From contig NC_082414.1 in the NCBI RefSeq assembly GCF_004011695.2, forward strand, positions 1,426,001 through 1,490,000: a stretch of 64,000 nucleotides of DNA. Reading direction: 5' to 3'. The translations under genes and the position numbers were made by a program. Below the pieces are notes generated by a model that was not told the origin of the DNA, did not search any database, and worked only from the letters and a program-made list of their open reading frames with translations. Shown piece by piece: positions 31,904 to 43,164 of this stretch (position 1 is its first letter; every line of letters begins with the position of its first letter). Origin of the DNA: Ascochyta rabiei. Taxonomy: Eukaryota > Ascomycota > Dothideomycetes > Pleosporales > Didymellaceae.

Positions 31904-32382
31904 TTCTACGATGGGTCGTTGGTGATCTCAATCGGCCCAAAGGAGTGATAACGAATGCAGTGATATAGCGAGAGGGACTTCAAGCAAACCATGAGATCTT
32001 CTGGAAAAGACAAACGTAAAGGATCCATTGTTTCCCTACCGTATGATGACAGTAGAGAAGTGACGTGGTGAATGGTTTGTTACATTGCAGTCGGACATAA
32101 CGATAGGACTCTCACGTGGTCAGAATGCGAGCAGCTTCCTGATACTGTGTGAATGTTTCAGTGGGCAGTAACGCGTAATCTACTTGATGCTAGAATATCG
32201 TGTAAGCCTGTTAGCCTTGATTCCAAAAAGTTATTGACCCTTGCAATGTACGGGGATCCTTCGTTGCGGACCGTGTTCATTTTTACGCCGCTGCGCGGCG
32301 CAGCGAAGCCACCGGCGCTTAACATATCTTCATCAATACCTCACCTCCTACACCGCAGCAGTAACCCGCACACCCTTTCAGT
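31904..32382. other. Promoter region of IFI6-like gene 1
   Basis: Holds the duplicated promoter element described separately. No gene recognised. Confidence 0.5.
32291..32322 (+). promoter_or_regulatory. Duplicated promoter element, copy 1
   Basis: GC-rich block containing gcggcgcagc, aagccac and gcgcttaac in the same order and nearly the same spacing as at 33327-33359. It ends 60 nt before the ATG of IFI6-like gene 1. Confidence 0.7.
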
Positions 32383-32926
32383 ATGGCTGCCCGTCTAAGA
32401 GCTATTCTTGGTCAATTGACACCGTTCACTACAACTGCATCTACAGCACAGTCTGTCCTCATGAGCGAGTTGCTAGCGGGAGTTCACAGCAGCGCAATCC
32501 CAAAACTCGGCGCCACGAACAACCTGGTTGAATGGACACAGGACCTTGCGAAAGATACACTGCATCAGATGACTGCTGTTGTCCAAAATCCACACGACAC
32601 ATTTAGTCCTGTTTTCCGCGAAGCCTACAAGAAGGCTCTGGGAGGCACGCAGATGATCGAAGGATTCACCAAAGACCATCCCTTGTTCTCTCTCGTTGTT
32701 GCTCTTGGTGTGTTGTACATCATGGCTCCGTGGGTCCTCCAGCTATTAGGCTTTACGTCAAAGGGCCCTGCTCTTGGTGCGCTACCCTTCCCAAAGCTCT
32801 TTAAACCCCACAGCTGACCCAAAAGGTTCATTTGCTGCATCATGGGAATCTACTTACGGTGGTTTTGTGCCGGCAAATACCCTCTTCTCTTACTTGCAGC
32901 ACCTGAGGATGACAGTGTTAGTGTAG
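32383..32926 (+). CDS. IFI6/IFI27-like (6-16 family) small membrane protein, copy 1
   Basis: Two exons (32383-32776, 32826-32926) with a 49-nt intron give 164 residues. The start MAARLRAILGQL lies just after the duplicated promoter block. The core is FTKDHPLFSLVVALGVLYIM followed by APWVLQLLGF. After the intron it continues GSFAASWESTYGGFVPANTL, the conserved tail of fungal interferon-inducible 6-16/ISG12-like proteins. Without the intron the frame would end early in an unrelated sequence. Members are small hydrophobic proteins, mitochondrial and linked to cell death in animals. The fungal role is unknown. A paralogue follows 0.5 kb downstream on the same strand. Confidence 0.78.
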
Positions 32927-33426
32927 ATAGCTCCTTGCGACTGATAAAGGAGACATGAGTCATTTTGGAACACCCTAAGCTTTCAGAGCTGTTGGATGTT
33001 CAATTTGGATGGGCAGGCTGGCGTGTGTACTGGGCTGGTCAGAAACTCGGAAATACGCGAGGCACATCTCGTGGGTAATGCAGCTTGATTTGAACGTGTA
33101 GCATGGAAATGGATGGAAATAGCGTACAATGCCTTCAGTGCTCCTTACTCACTGCCTCAGAAAAGGATCTCCAAGAGTCTGACAATGAAATTGACGCAGA
33201 TCTCAGTCAAACGGTCATGATGGTACTACACGACACTGTACAATTTCTTTCCTATGAAGAAGGCAAGGGCGACGGCGTGCGGAATTTGATTCGCAGTGGT
33301 CGCTTGTTTGCTCACCTTCGCTTTTACTGTGCGGCGCAGCAAAAGCCACAGCGCTTAACCTACCACCTTATCAACCAGCCTTACCGACACAATACCTACC
33401 TCACAACGAGCACTGCATTACACAGA
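32927..33426. other. Intergenic between the IFI6-like paralogues
   Basis: Promoter of copy 2. An ORF runs through in frame with copy 2 but corresponds to the duplicated promoter of copy 1, so I treat it as non-coding. Confidence 0.55.
33327..33359 (+). promoter_or_regulatory. Duplicated promoter element, copy 2
   Basis: Matches the element at 32291-32322 (gcggcgcagc, aagccac, gcgcttaac) and ends 67 nt before the ATG of the second paralogue. Confidence 0.7.
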
Positions 33427-34060
33427 ATGGCAGCTCTCATCACCGCTATCATCGACTGCATCATGTGCACTTCGCCGGAAGACCCGATCTACCCAGACGA
33501 GAAACAGGCGCTCAACTGCAGCTCTGACGTCCGCCAACTTGACGAAGTCGCCAGAAATGTCGTCAGCACCATACTCCGTGCCAATAAGGCCGGTACGGAA
33601 CTGAGAGCGGAGCTTGACGTTATCGTCGGCCCGTACGGATGGAAGGAGTATCTAGCCGAGAAGGTACTGGAGAAGCTAGGTGCTGCCCTGCAAGGCGCGC
33701 ATGACAAACTCGGCCCTGCGATCCGCGATGCCTACCACAAAGCATGGAACGTTGCGAATGATATCGAAGGCTTCGTCATCCAGCATCCGGTCATGTGCAC
33801 CATTATCGCGCTCGGCGTGCTTGTCATCATCGCACCGTGGGTGGTTGAATCGTTGGGCTTTGCCGAGCTGGGGCCTATGGAAGGTACGTACCGTGTACCG
33901 AGCGTTGTAAGATTAAGCTCGGTGCGGAGCTAAAACTGTCACATTAGGCTCCTTCGCATCGTGGTGGCAGTCAACATACAGCGGTTTGGTGCCCAAGGGT
34001 TCGCTGTTTTCTTTTTTTCCAACGCTTGGGCATGGTATGGCTGCGGCATTGACCGACTGA
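33427..34060 (+). CDS. IFI6/IFI27-like (6-16 family) small membrane protein, copy 2
   Basis: Two exons (33427-33883, 33948-34060) with a 64-nt intron give 189 residues. The N-terminal region (MAALITAIIDCIMCTSPEDP) is longer than in copy 1. The shared core is IEGFVIQHPVMCTIIALGV followed by IIAPWVVESLGFAELGPMEG. After the intron comes SFASWWQSTYSGLVPKGSLF, the best-preserved form of the family tail in this window. Tandem duplication with copy 1 is supported by both the protein core and the promoter. The frame is intact. Confidence 0.8.
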
Positions 34061-34653
34061 TGGCATGTCCTTTAGGGGTGCTGTATCGTACGACGGTGCG
34101 CGCGGAGGCGGGAGATGGAACGAACGGACATCAATCAAGTTAAGGCTGAACATAAAGCCAATTTATTGTCCTTGGAAGGTTGATTGATTAATTGATATTA
34201 AATTACGTCGTGTAAAACAGTTTACTTCCGCCTCCCAGGGGGCACTTTTGACGCCTGTAAATGTGGGGGGTCTATAGTCCGGCCGCAAAACTTCGCTATA
34301 TGCCCAAACATCTACGTTATAGTCTTAGCTAGAAAAGGCTGTGAATGCTTAACAGGCTCTCTTTTGAGCTAGCTATTGCCTAAGAAACCTGTGCTGTACA
34401 GGGCTTAAGAGGTAGGTCAGCGTTTGGATACGATGAAATCGCACACAAACAAGATAACTAAAGGGCGCTAAGCCTGCAGTCTGCTAAGAACAAATGCCAA
34501 GACGATAGCAAGTGTATCAAATTAAGTAGGAAGTAGTGTGACAGATAAGAGGCAGAAAAAGAAACAAAAACGGAAACAAACCCCAGCAGGACTCAGGCCC
34601 GCTGTCCTCGGAAGATAAATGCTGGGCTATACGTCTCCTCATGGCATTGTCTA

Positions 34654-35060
34654 CTGTGGTATGTCCCATAAGTTTTGTTAGTACGACAGGGGTTGTTCCG
34701 AAGGTTGCCGAATAGCTCTATTATCTATATAACACCGAATCCCACCTAATTTTGTATATAATACTATGCTGATTAATTTTCCCACACACAACGTCTCCTT
34801 GTTAAATGTCATCTCAGCCATCTACCCCTCCCCACTACAGTAAGCACCTTACTCTCGCAAGGCGTGGGACTCAATTACTCCTGAGTTGCTTGCTAAGGTA
34901 GTAGGTACAATAAAGGATTGTTGCCAGGCAGTAATTTACGCTCAGGGTCACACAAAATACTAGAATGTGTATGTAAAGTATGACTATATCACACTTAATA
35001 AAACAGCCAAACATCCCTGTTCCGGCGCTCTACTAACAGAACTTATGGGACACACCACAG
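34654..35060. repeat. Imperfect inverted repeat pair A
   Basis: Left arm 34654-34684 and right arm 35030-35060, 28 of 31 positions pairing; the shared core is tgtcccataagtt. Two of the three differences are transitions. Spacer about 345 bp. Confidence 0.8.
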
Positions 35061-35098
35061 TGTACCAGCGAATCGGGCGCTTACCGAGCGGGCTATTG

Positions 35099-35330
35099 CT
35101 ATGGTCTCCGGCGAAAGCAGAGTCCCATGGCCAGTGCGGTGGGTCTTGTGCGGAAGCACCTATTAATATTTATAACAAGCGCGCACGGATGCTGTTACAA
35201 ATAACAAAGAGAGAAGATGTCCGCTAATTGGTGTAAAGCCAAGAAAACTTCAGAAGTCGGACTTGCTAAGCCTCTGCTTTTCCTCCACATTGCACTGGCC
35301 ATGGGACTCTACTTTTGCCAGAGACCATAG
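35099..35330. repeat. Imperfect inverted repeat pair B (MITE-like)
   Basis: Left arm 35099-35137 and right arm 35292-35330, 36 of 39 positions pairing, with the core gcactggccatgggactct. All three differences are G-to-A or C-to-T in the right arm read against the left. The whole unit is 232 bp. Confidence 0.85.
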
Positions 35331-35955
35331 TACGAACGGACGTTAGAGAATAGGGGGATTCATCGAATCAATAGGCATCTGCTAGGATTTTCTCATCCGC
35401 TGTGTTCCTTGTCAGCATCCTAGCGCCGATCACAGCAATTCAGGATCCGATGTGTTCAAAAATGCAAGATAGGAGACGAGATGAGATTGATGGGATCCCT
35501 GCCTCGTACAGCAACGATGACATCACTGCAATGCGGGCTAGAGATCGACATCACGACAGGCAGCTACGTTTCAAGAAGCGCCGTTCATGTTTCAGGGAAT
35601 GCGGGAAGATCCTTGCGTGTTGTGGGTGAAATGGAGAAATGAAGGCGATGTAGAAATGTGTAGAAGTGTTGATCTTTAACGGTGTGGACGTGTCGTGTGG
35701 AGCTGACAGAAACGCGTAGATCCCTGCTTAGCGCCGAGTCAGTGAGCGCGTCTCCGGATATCCACCGATGTTACGCACCGCCACAAATGACTGTGAGAGG
35801 TTGACGGTGTGGCTGCTATTCTGAAGAGGTGGACGTCCTTGTAGTCGCATGGATACTGACAACAGGTTCAAACGACTCCATCGAAATCGGCAGTACAAAG
35901 ACCTTGATTGAGATCGAAGCTTCGACAAGACTGCTTCAGCACAGAAATCAACACC

Positions 35956-37167
35956 ATGACGCAGACATTGTACGGATTTGGCGTTGACCCGTCCCATCCA
36001 GCAAACAAGACCACCACACCAACTGCAATCCACACCACTACGCAAATTTCCATCCTCTGGGTATCGTGGTGCGACCTGATATACACCACGTGCGATTCGA
36101 CCAACGCCCAAGCAACTATATATCGCGGGACAAGTTTGAATGCTTCTCAGCAAGAACGTCTGACGTCTCTTGGCTCCATCGATGCGTTCTCTGCAGACCC
36201 ACAATGTCGTCTGAGCTTCTTTGGCAGCACCATGCACGACGGCCTACGAGGCTATATTCTCGGCCACAAGATCTGCATCTTCGGCACACCCGCCGAGAAG
36301 GTGGAACTAGGGAGTCAGTACAGCGACATTACGAATCTAAGTATTCCTTCGCCATTCCACCACGACGTCAGGATATGCAGCGACGCCTCCCTCCTCCTCG
36401 CTACCAGGCCTGTTCCAGACAAACATGCAGAAGCAAACAACCACAAAAGAACAGCAGAGATAGGTAGTATCGAAGACATGCAAGGGCTCAAAGATCACTG
36501 CTACAGCATCACAGACACCGAGTGCCTCGCTTCGTTCACCCCAACTCAGCTCGTTGTGAATGCAACAACGGCAACAGCTCTAGATGCATACGGCAGAGTG
36601 CACACACGCACCGCAGACCCACGGTATCCAGCCTGCGCCGGCCGACCACACACAGGAACCTCGAAATTCGAACCTGTGGCCTACCTTTCCGAAACTCGCA
36701 TCACCAAGATAGCATCGGGAGGCTACATGACTGCCGCTATCAGCGAAGATGGTGAGTTGTTTCTGTGGGGACAGTCAACTCCGGGCACCGATGGAGAACT
36801 GGGTGTACTGCACAGACAGAACTATGACTCCAATGCTGCTTTGGAGGGAAAGGCAATCGTTTGGTGCGACGCTGAGCAGGATGAGTACGTCAAATGCCTC
36901 AACATAACTATTGGCGGGAACAATGCGACAGCATTCGATGTTGCGATAGGGTTTGGGCACGTACTAGTCGCAGCGAAGAACAGCGAGGGAGAGCATGTAG
37001 TGCTTGTCGCTGGCTGTGGCAGCGAAGGGCAGCTAGGTCTAGGCAGGACGGTTGACTTTCTGGAAGAGTTTGAGTTGGTAGTCGCGACAAAGGGTAAACT
37101 GGTTGTGCAAGTAGAGGCAGCAGGATGGTCCAGCTTTGTGGTCACAGAAGACGGTGGATTAAAATGA
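35956..37167 (+). CDS. RCC1-repeat protein
   Basis: Single exon of 403 residues from the ATG at 35956 (MTQTLYGFGVDPSHP). RCC1-type blades are clear in the C-terminal half: ITKIASGGYMTAAISEDGEL then FLWGQ, DVAIGFGHVLVAAKNS then VAGCGSEGQLGLG, and a final VQVEAAGWSSFVVTEDG. An earlier blade is implied by ATTATALDAYGRVHTRTADP. The N-terminal third is divergent. RCC1-like propellers act in protein or nucleotide-exchange interactions; with only a few clear blades I assign no specific partner. Confidence 0.75.
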   Translation: MTQTLYGFGVDPSHPANKTTTPTAIHTTTQISILWVSWCDLIYTTCDSTNAQATIYRGTSLNASQQERLTSLGSIDAFSADPQCRLSFFGSTMHDGLRGYILGHKICIFGTPAEKVELGSQYSDITNLSIPSPFHHDVRICSDASLLLATRPVPDKHAEANNHKRTAEIGSIEDMQGLKDHCYSITDTECLASFTPTQLVVNATTATALDAYGRVHTRTADPRYPACAGRPHTGTSKFEPVAYLSETRITKIASGGYMTAAISEDGELFLWGQSTPGTDGELGVLHRQNYDSNAALEGKAIVWCDAEQDEYVKCLNITIGGNNATAFDVAIGFGHVLVAAKNSEGEHVVLVAGCGSEGQLGLGRTVDFLEEFELVVATKGKLVVQVEAAGWSSFVVTEDGGLK

Positions 37168-37306
37168 GAATGTTTTGCAAATTGAAGGGGAACAGGGGGG
37201 CTAGGATCTCTAAGGTAACACGACTTCCCACCTGCCATACCAGAACACATCGGGGAACATCAAGATCGGAAGACCATCAAAAGCCAGCATGTGTTGACAC
37301 AAACGC

Positions 37307-38647
37307 TCAAGCTCTGAGGCAGCAGCACCCAACAGCCGGCGGTGGACCCTCATCATGAAGAGACGTATGCTGCCGCCAGGCGACTTCACTCTGTGCAACC
37401 TCGAATGTGAGACACCAGGGTTCTTGGCTGCTATTTTGGAACTGCACTGGGAGTTTTGGGGAAGACATAACATTACCAACATCGAGCCTCGTTGTAACAG
37501 TGATTGAATTTGGTCGGGTGGTTGGTGATCCGCCGGTACCGATGTGTGGGCTGCTCCGTATGTTGATTTGCGTAAGCCTTTTTGGTACCATCTTCTCGAA
37601 TATGGGCCGCAAGTTCGGCAAGCAGGCTACAATGATTCCCGTACTCATCTGGGCAAGGGCCCAGAGTAGGTTGGTGCCTACGTCGTAGGTCAAATGGTCA
37701 CTTAAGGAAGTTCTGGCGGTAGCAGTGATACGACAAGCTCCAATAACGATTGTCCTAGCTTGTTTCAGCGCAATTCTCGCCTCATTATGGTGTTTCATCG
37801 AACAGTATCCCACAAGCAAAGATAGCCGTAATAGCAAGCTTATGAGCTAGGCGCAAGTGCAGATGCCAAACAACATAGTGAGGCGTGCTCCAAATGACGA
37901 CGTCCAAGACAATTCCTACGGCGGCCATTGTGATTATGAAAGGCTTAAGGTCGAAGCAGGAACGACTGGCATGTATCGGCAACTCCTAGCTGTGATGCAG
38001 GGGCCGGCAGTGTAGGAGCATTCCGGCTACGGTAACGATGGACGAAGCCGTTGAGATAGTAATGCACAAGTACGCTGTGCAAGATGTCAACGAGAGGTTT
38101 CCCTTGATATAGGAGTCTGAGGCGGATTAGATAGGTACCAATGCGTCTCAGCCATGGAAACATCTTCGTGTAGACCGTGCGGAGGAAGAAGATCGAAATG
38201 GCGCAGCGAGTAAGGGACAGTTCGACAGCCATTGGACTTCGGATAAACCAGAGTATCCACTAACGTAAGCCAAGTCAGAACGTCGAGGTAGGTCTTCGTA
38301 CGAAAAGTGCCACTTGTGAGTCCTTCTTAGTTGCTGTAGGCTTGCGCCGACCAACGTGTCCAACTGCAATAGCTTGTCGGCGTCAGCACGTCGTTCATGG
38401 TGTAGGTCTGCGAATGACTTGCCGACAACAAACGCTGCGACAACGACATATAGGAAGAACTGGCTGGCGTCAGAGAAAGCGCGCATGTACGATACCACTG
38501 AAGCTTCACCAGAGCAAGGACCAGCAGTGTATCATCCAACGACCATGGTAAACTCTTGGCCCTTTTCGTTCCAAGCCGAGCGGTCAGGAACAAGGTGGGC
38601 AACACGGTAAGAATGGTGACGCCAGCAATACTTGCTGCGATGGACAT
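37307..38647 (-). pseudogene. PTH11-like / rhodopsin-domain receptor, degraded
   Basis: Fragments of a seven-helix fungal PTH11-type protein lie in order on the minus strand. Exon 1 (MSIAASIAGVTILTVLPTLF) joins through a 50-nt intron to FFLYVVVAAFVVGKSFADLH. Then come ILWFIRSPMAVELSLTRCAI, SCTAYLCITISTASSIVTVA, CRPLHHS, TMAAVGIVLDVVIWSTPHYV followed by WHLHLRLAHKLAI, and, after a 55-nt intron, ALAQMSTGIIVACLPNLRPI. Between helices 2 and 3 and again before helix 4 the frame shifts without a good splice site. A TAG at 37986-37988 sits where the family has Trp (CRPLHHS-stop-ELP). I call it a pseudogene; exact exon borders are uncertain. Confidence 0.65.
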
Positions 38648-40778
38648 TGACTTCCAAAGTGGTTATGCAGTGGCGGAGCTCGAGTGCTTGACGGCAGAGC
38701 AACCATTCGCATCGCGCGAGACGACGTCGAGAAAAGGCCAACAAGGTGAGTAGAATGAAATATCGACAGGGAGACGTTGGTGTGTGGAACAAGAGCGAGA
38801 TCGATCGATGGTACTGCGTTGGGCGACCAGCGGCGCCGCTGCCGGCGAAGCTGGTGAAACACGCGGAGATGATTGTAACGCAGGCAGGTGCTGTTGAGAA
38901 GAGTGCCTGGACGCCAGCTTAAGGTTCGGACAAATATGGCTGTCTGTTTTTGAGGAAAAGGACGCGACAAGGTCTGACAGCTGGCACTTGGTGCTCAAAC
39001 AATGTCAAAGTTGCGGTGGTGTTTCGCGGGGCCGTTTCGCTTTACCCGCAGGCTCCGGTGATGTCATGTATGGCAATATGCTTTTATCGATGATGGTTTG
39101 CACAAGCATGATCAGGAGGCAATAGAGTTGTCGTGCGGACCGAAGCGGCGCCAGCGGTATCGTTGCTGCTCTGCTCGTGGCGTGGTCAGTGAAACGATAG
39201 GTTAGCTGGACCGAATGAGCCCGCAGCAAGGCCGTTGCGTGCGTAAGTTGTAAGAGAGAATTGGATTTGGGCTCGCAACAAGGTTGCAGAAGGTTGCAAG
39301 CTGGTCTCAAGCCGACGTACAAGCAGATGCTGCGGCTGATGTGTCTCACGGGTCTCTGCTTTAGAGGTCTGTGTTGAGTTTGTCGGCCAGGCTAGCCCCA
39401 GCAGCTAGCGCTTCTTCCCATCACGCATCACGCAGTCAGCCTTTTAGAGTTCCCTATGTCGGTGTTTGGGTGCAGTCGAATTGCAACGGTTTTCTCTTGG
39501 AGTTTGGCGTTTCGGTGCCACAGCCTCGGTGCCACAGTCTCGGTGCCATGTCGTCGGACCGCAACTGGTTTGAAGCGTGCAGTCGGGCCAGTAACCGAAC
39601 ACCTCTGACAAACCTTGGATAAGCCTTTCAGCCCGCAGCGGGTGCCGGTGCTTTTCTGGCACGGCAAAGTCTGCATGTTGGCGGTCCGCACCACGGCTGC
39701 CGGTGTGCTATCGGAGCCTCTATTCTACACCGTAGGCGGCGACGAGTGGCCCTGCGCACACACGGCGCACACAGCGCAAGCGGCGTACGTGGACGCGCGC
39801 TGATCGATTCACTTCAATCTTAGCTGTGGCAGGCGACCGTCCAGTCAGAAAGACGGTTTTCAGGCGAGCAAGGCGGGCTTCAGGGTTGTGGCAGGGCTGA
39901 TCAGGCCGCGCAGCAACGCAGACACGCGAAGAAGGCGAAGAAGGGCAAGGATGGCGGCGATCGCGGTGATCACCCAGCATCAGCCTCGCTTGCTGCGACG
40001 GTGCGACGGACTCTGGCTGCCGCGCCGCAAGCAGCAGTGTCTAGGGTATCCTCGGCCTCGTGTTTTGGCGTCGAACGACATTTCACCATAGCGCAGCACC
40101 AGCAGGAAGCCGACCAAGAGTCGCCACGACGTTAACTGTGAGATGTGTGTGGCTTGTGCTGGTGATTGGCCTGCGGACGAAACGCTAGGTGCAGCCTAGC
40201 GGGATCCAGCAAGGTGGAGAGCATACTACTCAGGGGTCGATGAGTTCGTTCCTGCTTTCGCGCCTTTCCAAGGCCGCGCAAGACTCGCCCATGCTCCTCG
40301 CAAACGTCATGTGCACAGCCAAAGTGACTTTGTCGGCTTGGGGGTGCCGCTCTATTTTTCGCAAGCAACGACCGCGGACCCCACTCATACCAGAAGCCTG
40401 ACCCGTTTCCACCGACCGAGCTGGCGTCCATAAGCATCTTGCTTTCCGCCCTCTCCGCTCCGCAGCCTCTTCGACTTTGACTTCGACTTCGACTTCGACT
40501 TTGTCTCCGACTTTTGTCTTCGACTTTGTCTTCTTTCTCTCACACACACACACACACTCTCTCTCTCTCTCTTTCTCTCCGCCCTTTGGTCTGTCTTTCT
40601 GGAACACACCGACCTCTGTGACGGTCAATCCACTTCTCTTCCACCCAAACCAGACCCACCGTTCGACGCTGCAGCCACGGATTTTCTGAGGTGATGACGT
40701 TTGGCTTACAAGCCGGCCAACTCCGAGTTTTACCCAGCGCCAGCCCACATACGCACAAACACACACTCACACAACACA
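38648..40778. other. Intergenic, 2.1 kb, with CT-rich leader
   Basis: No gene recognised. At 39515-39550 a short phrase (ctcggtgccacag) repeats twice. From 40469 to 40580 there is a pyrimidine-rich tract with TTCGACT repeats, a CA run and a CT run. This is the type of CT-rich leader seen upstream of fungal start sites, here 200 nt before the next ATG. Confidence 0.5.
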
Positions 40779-42008
40779 ATGGAACAACGGCGCTCGTCCC
40801 CCTCTTTAAAGCCAAGAAGCCCGCGGCCCCCCACCAACAGAAAGAGAAGCAATTCATTGCCCTTCATGGAGGCTTTGGGCTGCTCGACCCCAGAAGCCAG
40901 GATGATGTTGGCCGAGGGCAGGGCTGCAGTTCGTAACCGGAGACGCGGCCGCCAAAACAGGCCTGTCAATGAAGAAGAAAACGCCACTACTTTCGACCCT
41001 CGGAACCATCTCAAATATCTCGATAGTTTGTACCAGAGACATGTTTCATCAACGCCACACACTGCCAAGCTCAACCACTCTCGACATACCTCCGATGCCA
41101 CAGACAAGAGTACATCGACAATAGTTGCACCAAGGAGGGATGGTGACTTGGCCGGTCGCGGCACCCCAAGCCCACTGGGAGACTACTCCGCCAATCTTGC
41201 ATCCTTCATCAAGGCACAACTGAGGTCCATACCCGCTTACACATCATCATCTGACCAGATCTCTCCTCGTTCGTGTCCGGAGTTGTCTTTCCAGCTGCGG
41301 ACTCCTCCGCAGTCGCCAAACAAGGCCACAAGGAGACCTTTGGAAGCACCCCAGGTCATCAACATCCCCCCTGTGCGGCCCCCGATGCAGAGTGCTTTCT
41401 CTGCGTGGAGCTCAACCGACGAGTCCGAAGACGACTATGTACCCGCACTACCCGAGGTTGAACAGTACGCTCAGAACGCAGTGTCCAAAGCAAGCAACCG
41501 GAGCACACCTTCAGTGCTGAGATACTACGCTCACTCCAACGAGTCGTTCCTGTTCTCGTCCACGCCTGAAGAAGAGGAGCCTTATACTGCCAACGGTTTC
41601 CAGTTTCCCAGCCCGCCAGCCCTCTTTTGCTCCTCAACCGAATCCCACTCACCACCCCACGATGACGATGCCGACTACTACCCATCGTCCCATTCATCGC
41701 GGCCGCAGCTTACCTCTTCTTCGAAGCCATCCATCTCTTCATCATTAGCCTCGACACCATCGTACTTTGAATGCAAACGTCCCGTCTCGAACCTGTTCCC
41801 GCCTCATATGAAAGAACGGATCGTTGCGGCAGTCACGCCCCCAAAAGGGAAGATGCTGAGTGCGGTCTCTCCGTTCGAGGGCGCTTCGCTATCGAATGTT
41901 CACGATTTGTTCATCGAGTCGCAGCACCGTGTTCATGTCGATGGTTTGTCATTCGATATGCTGCGCGACTTCATCGTACCTACAAGCAGAGTCTCAACAC
42001 CAGTTTGA
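40779..42008 (+). CDS. Hypothetical Ser/Pro-rich disordered protein (409 residues)
   Basis: Single exon from the ATG at 40779 (MEQRRSSPSLKPRSPRPP). The in-frame extension upstream covers the CT-rich leader and is not used. Basic N-terminus with GRAAVRNRRRGRQNRP, many SP/TP sites (TPSPLGD, RTPPQSPNK), acidic patches (SSTDESEDDYVPALPE) and an ordered-looking C-terminus (PPHMKERIVAAVTPPKGK, then SNVHDLFIESQHRVHVDGLS). Composition suggests a phosphoregulated scaffold or nuclear protein; the family is not recognised. Confidence 0.65.
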   Translation: MEQRRSSPSLKPRSPRPPTNRKRSNSLPFMEALGCSTPEARMMLAEGRAAVRNRRRGRQNRPVNEEENATTFDPRNHLKYLDSLYQRHVSSTPHTAKLNHSRHTSDATDKSTSTIVAPRRDGDLAGRGTPSPLGDYSANLASFIKAQLRSIPAYTSSSDQISPRSCPELSFQLRTPPQSPNKATRRPLEAPQVINIPPVRPPMQSAFSAWSSTDESEDDYVPALPEVEQYAQNAVSKASNRSTPSVLRYYAHSNESFLFSSTPEEEEPYTANGFQFPSPPALFCSSTESHSPPHDDDADYYPSSHSSRPQLTSSSKPSISSSLASTPSYFECKRPVSNLFPPHMKERIVAAVTPPKGKMLSAVSPFEGASLSNVHDLFIESQHRVHVDGLSFDMLRDFIVPTSRVSTPV

Positions 42009-43164
42009 CCCGTCGATTTCTAGCTTGCCCCCAATCGTAACACGGGGTGATGATGTTCGTTTCTTCAGCATATGAATGCTTTCGGTCTGACCGGGTCGAC
42101 ATCTTGTGGTACAGCTGGTCTTACCGCTTGTTGCGATCTTTCATCCTCCATATCCTCTGTCACTATGAGTTGATGCGAGGAAAAATACAGATTTTGTAAT
42201 TGCTTTTGCACATATAGGTTGCCGGTCCTGGGCTTCGACGCCTGTTTCTTTCTCCTTTGGCTACAGTATTCTTTCCTTGCCATTCAGATATCCATACACA
42301 ACGAGCGTACGACGCACACGATTTTTCTTCTTAGCCTAGGGGTACCTTGCGAATCTAGTTTGATTTCCGGCAGCAATGAGCGGAGGATGGAAGATTTCTG
42401 TCAAAAAGCAACAACAGCGATGGTAGGGCTGTAGGGCCATACGTGCACACACAATATATCCAAGACCATACAAAGAATTGTCTCCCAGACGTACGTCAAG
42501 TCCATCAACCTTGTGATGAAGGTACCATTGTACCCCTGACTCCAGCGTGTATGCCCACAGAACCACCGAAACCCAAATGCTAGCAATGTAACCATCATCC
42601 TCGTGTAAGGCGATACTAACTAGTCACCACTAGTTTCAACCAACTTTTGGTGTTGTGGCTGTAACAGCCGTCTTTTGCAGATCATCTCTGTCCCTGCAGC
42701 GCAGATCGGTAAACGATTCGGGAAGAAACCAAACGCGCACACGAGCGAAAAGTGGGGCTACGTCATTGTTTGCTTCGTTTGCAGCCCCACAGTCACCACT
42801 TTTTGTGGGCAACAGTCACATCTATGCCAAGGCATTATCGCGTTCCTCTTCTTCTCTGTTCTTCTCGATGAGCATAGAGTTTGTTGTCGTTCTATTTCGA
42901 CACACTTAAACGCGTCCAACCGCGGTAGGGGCCACGGTGTTGTTCCATAGCTTTGTGAGTGCTCAGAGCTCTTCGTGACCGCCACAGCTCCACTGTTTTG
43001 GATGGAGCTGGTTTTGCTCACCAAGGCGCTGTGCTGTCGCTGACGGTCTTTCACCTGTCGTACGCCTCTCCTGACTTGTTCAAGTCTGGCCAATCACGAC
43101 AAGCATCAACGTCGTCCACGGACACATCTCTATACCGTTCGCTACAACACACCTCGCTGCCACC
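42009..43164. other. Intergenic, 1.2 kb
   Basis: 3' side of the Ser/Pro-rich gene and promoter of signal peptide peptidase. No gene recognised. Confidence 0.5.

Larger units (their letters stand above)
34061..35955. mobile_element. Decayed repeat/transposon zone, no intact ORF
   Basis: About 1.3 kb (34140-35340) is AT-richer than its flanks, lacks any ORF over 90 codons and contains two separate imperfect inverted-repeat pairs, listed separately. A weak reading beginning near 34807 (MSSQPSTPPHYS) is broken by stops. The structure suggests remnants of DNA transposons or MITEs, but I cannot name a family. From about 35340 to 35955 there is no repeat and no gene; this part is the RCC1-gene promoter. 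Confidence 0.5.

Noticed and set aside
33103..33426. In-frame N-terminal extension of IFI6-like copy 2
   Set aside because: The same region is the promoter and 5' leader of copy 1, so it is non-coding by comparison.
35099..35330. Calling the 232-bp inverted-repeat unit an intact MITE
   Set aside because: No target-site duplication was found at the edges and copy number cannot be tested from one window.
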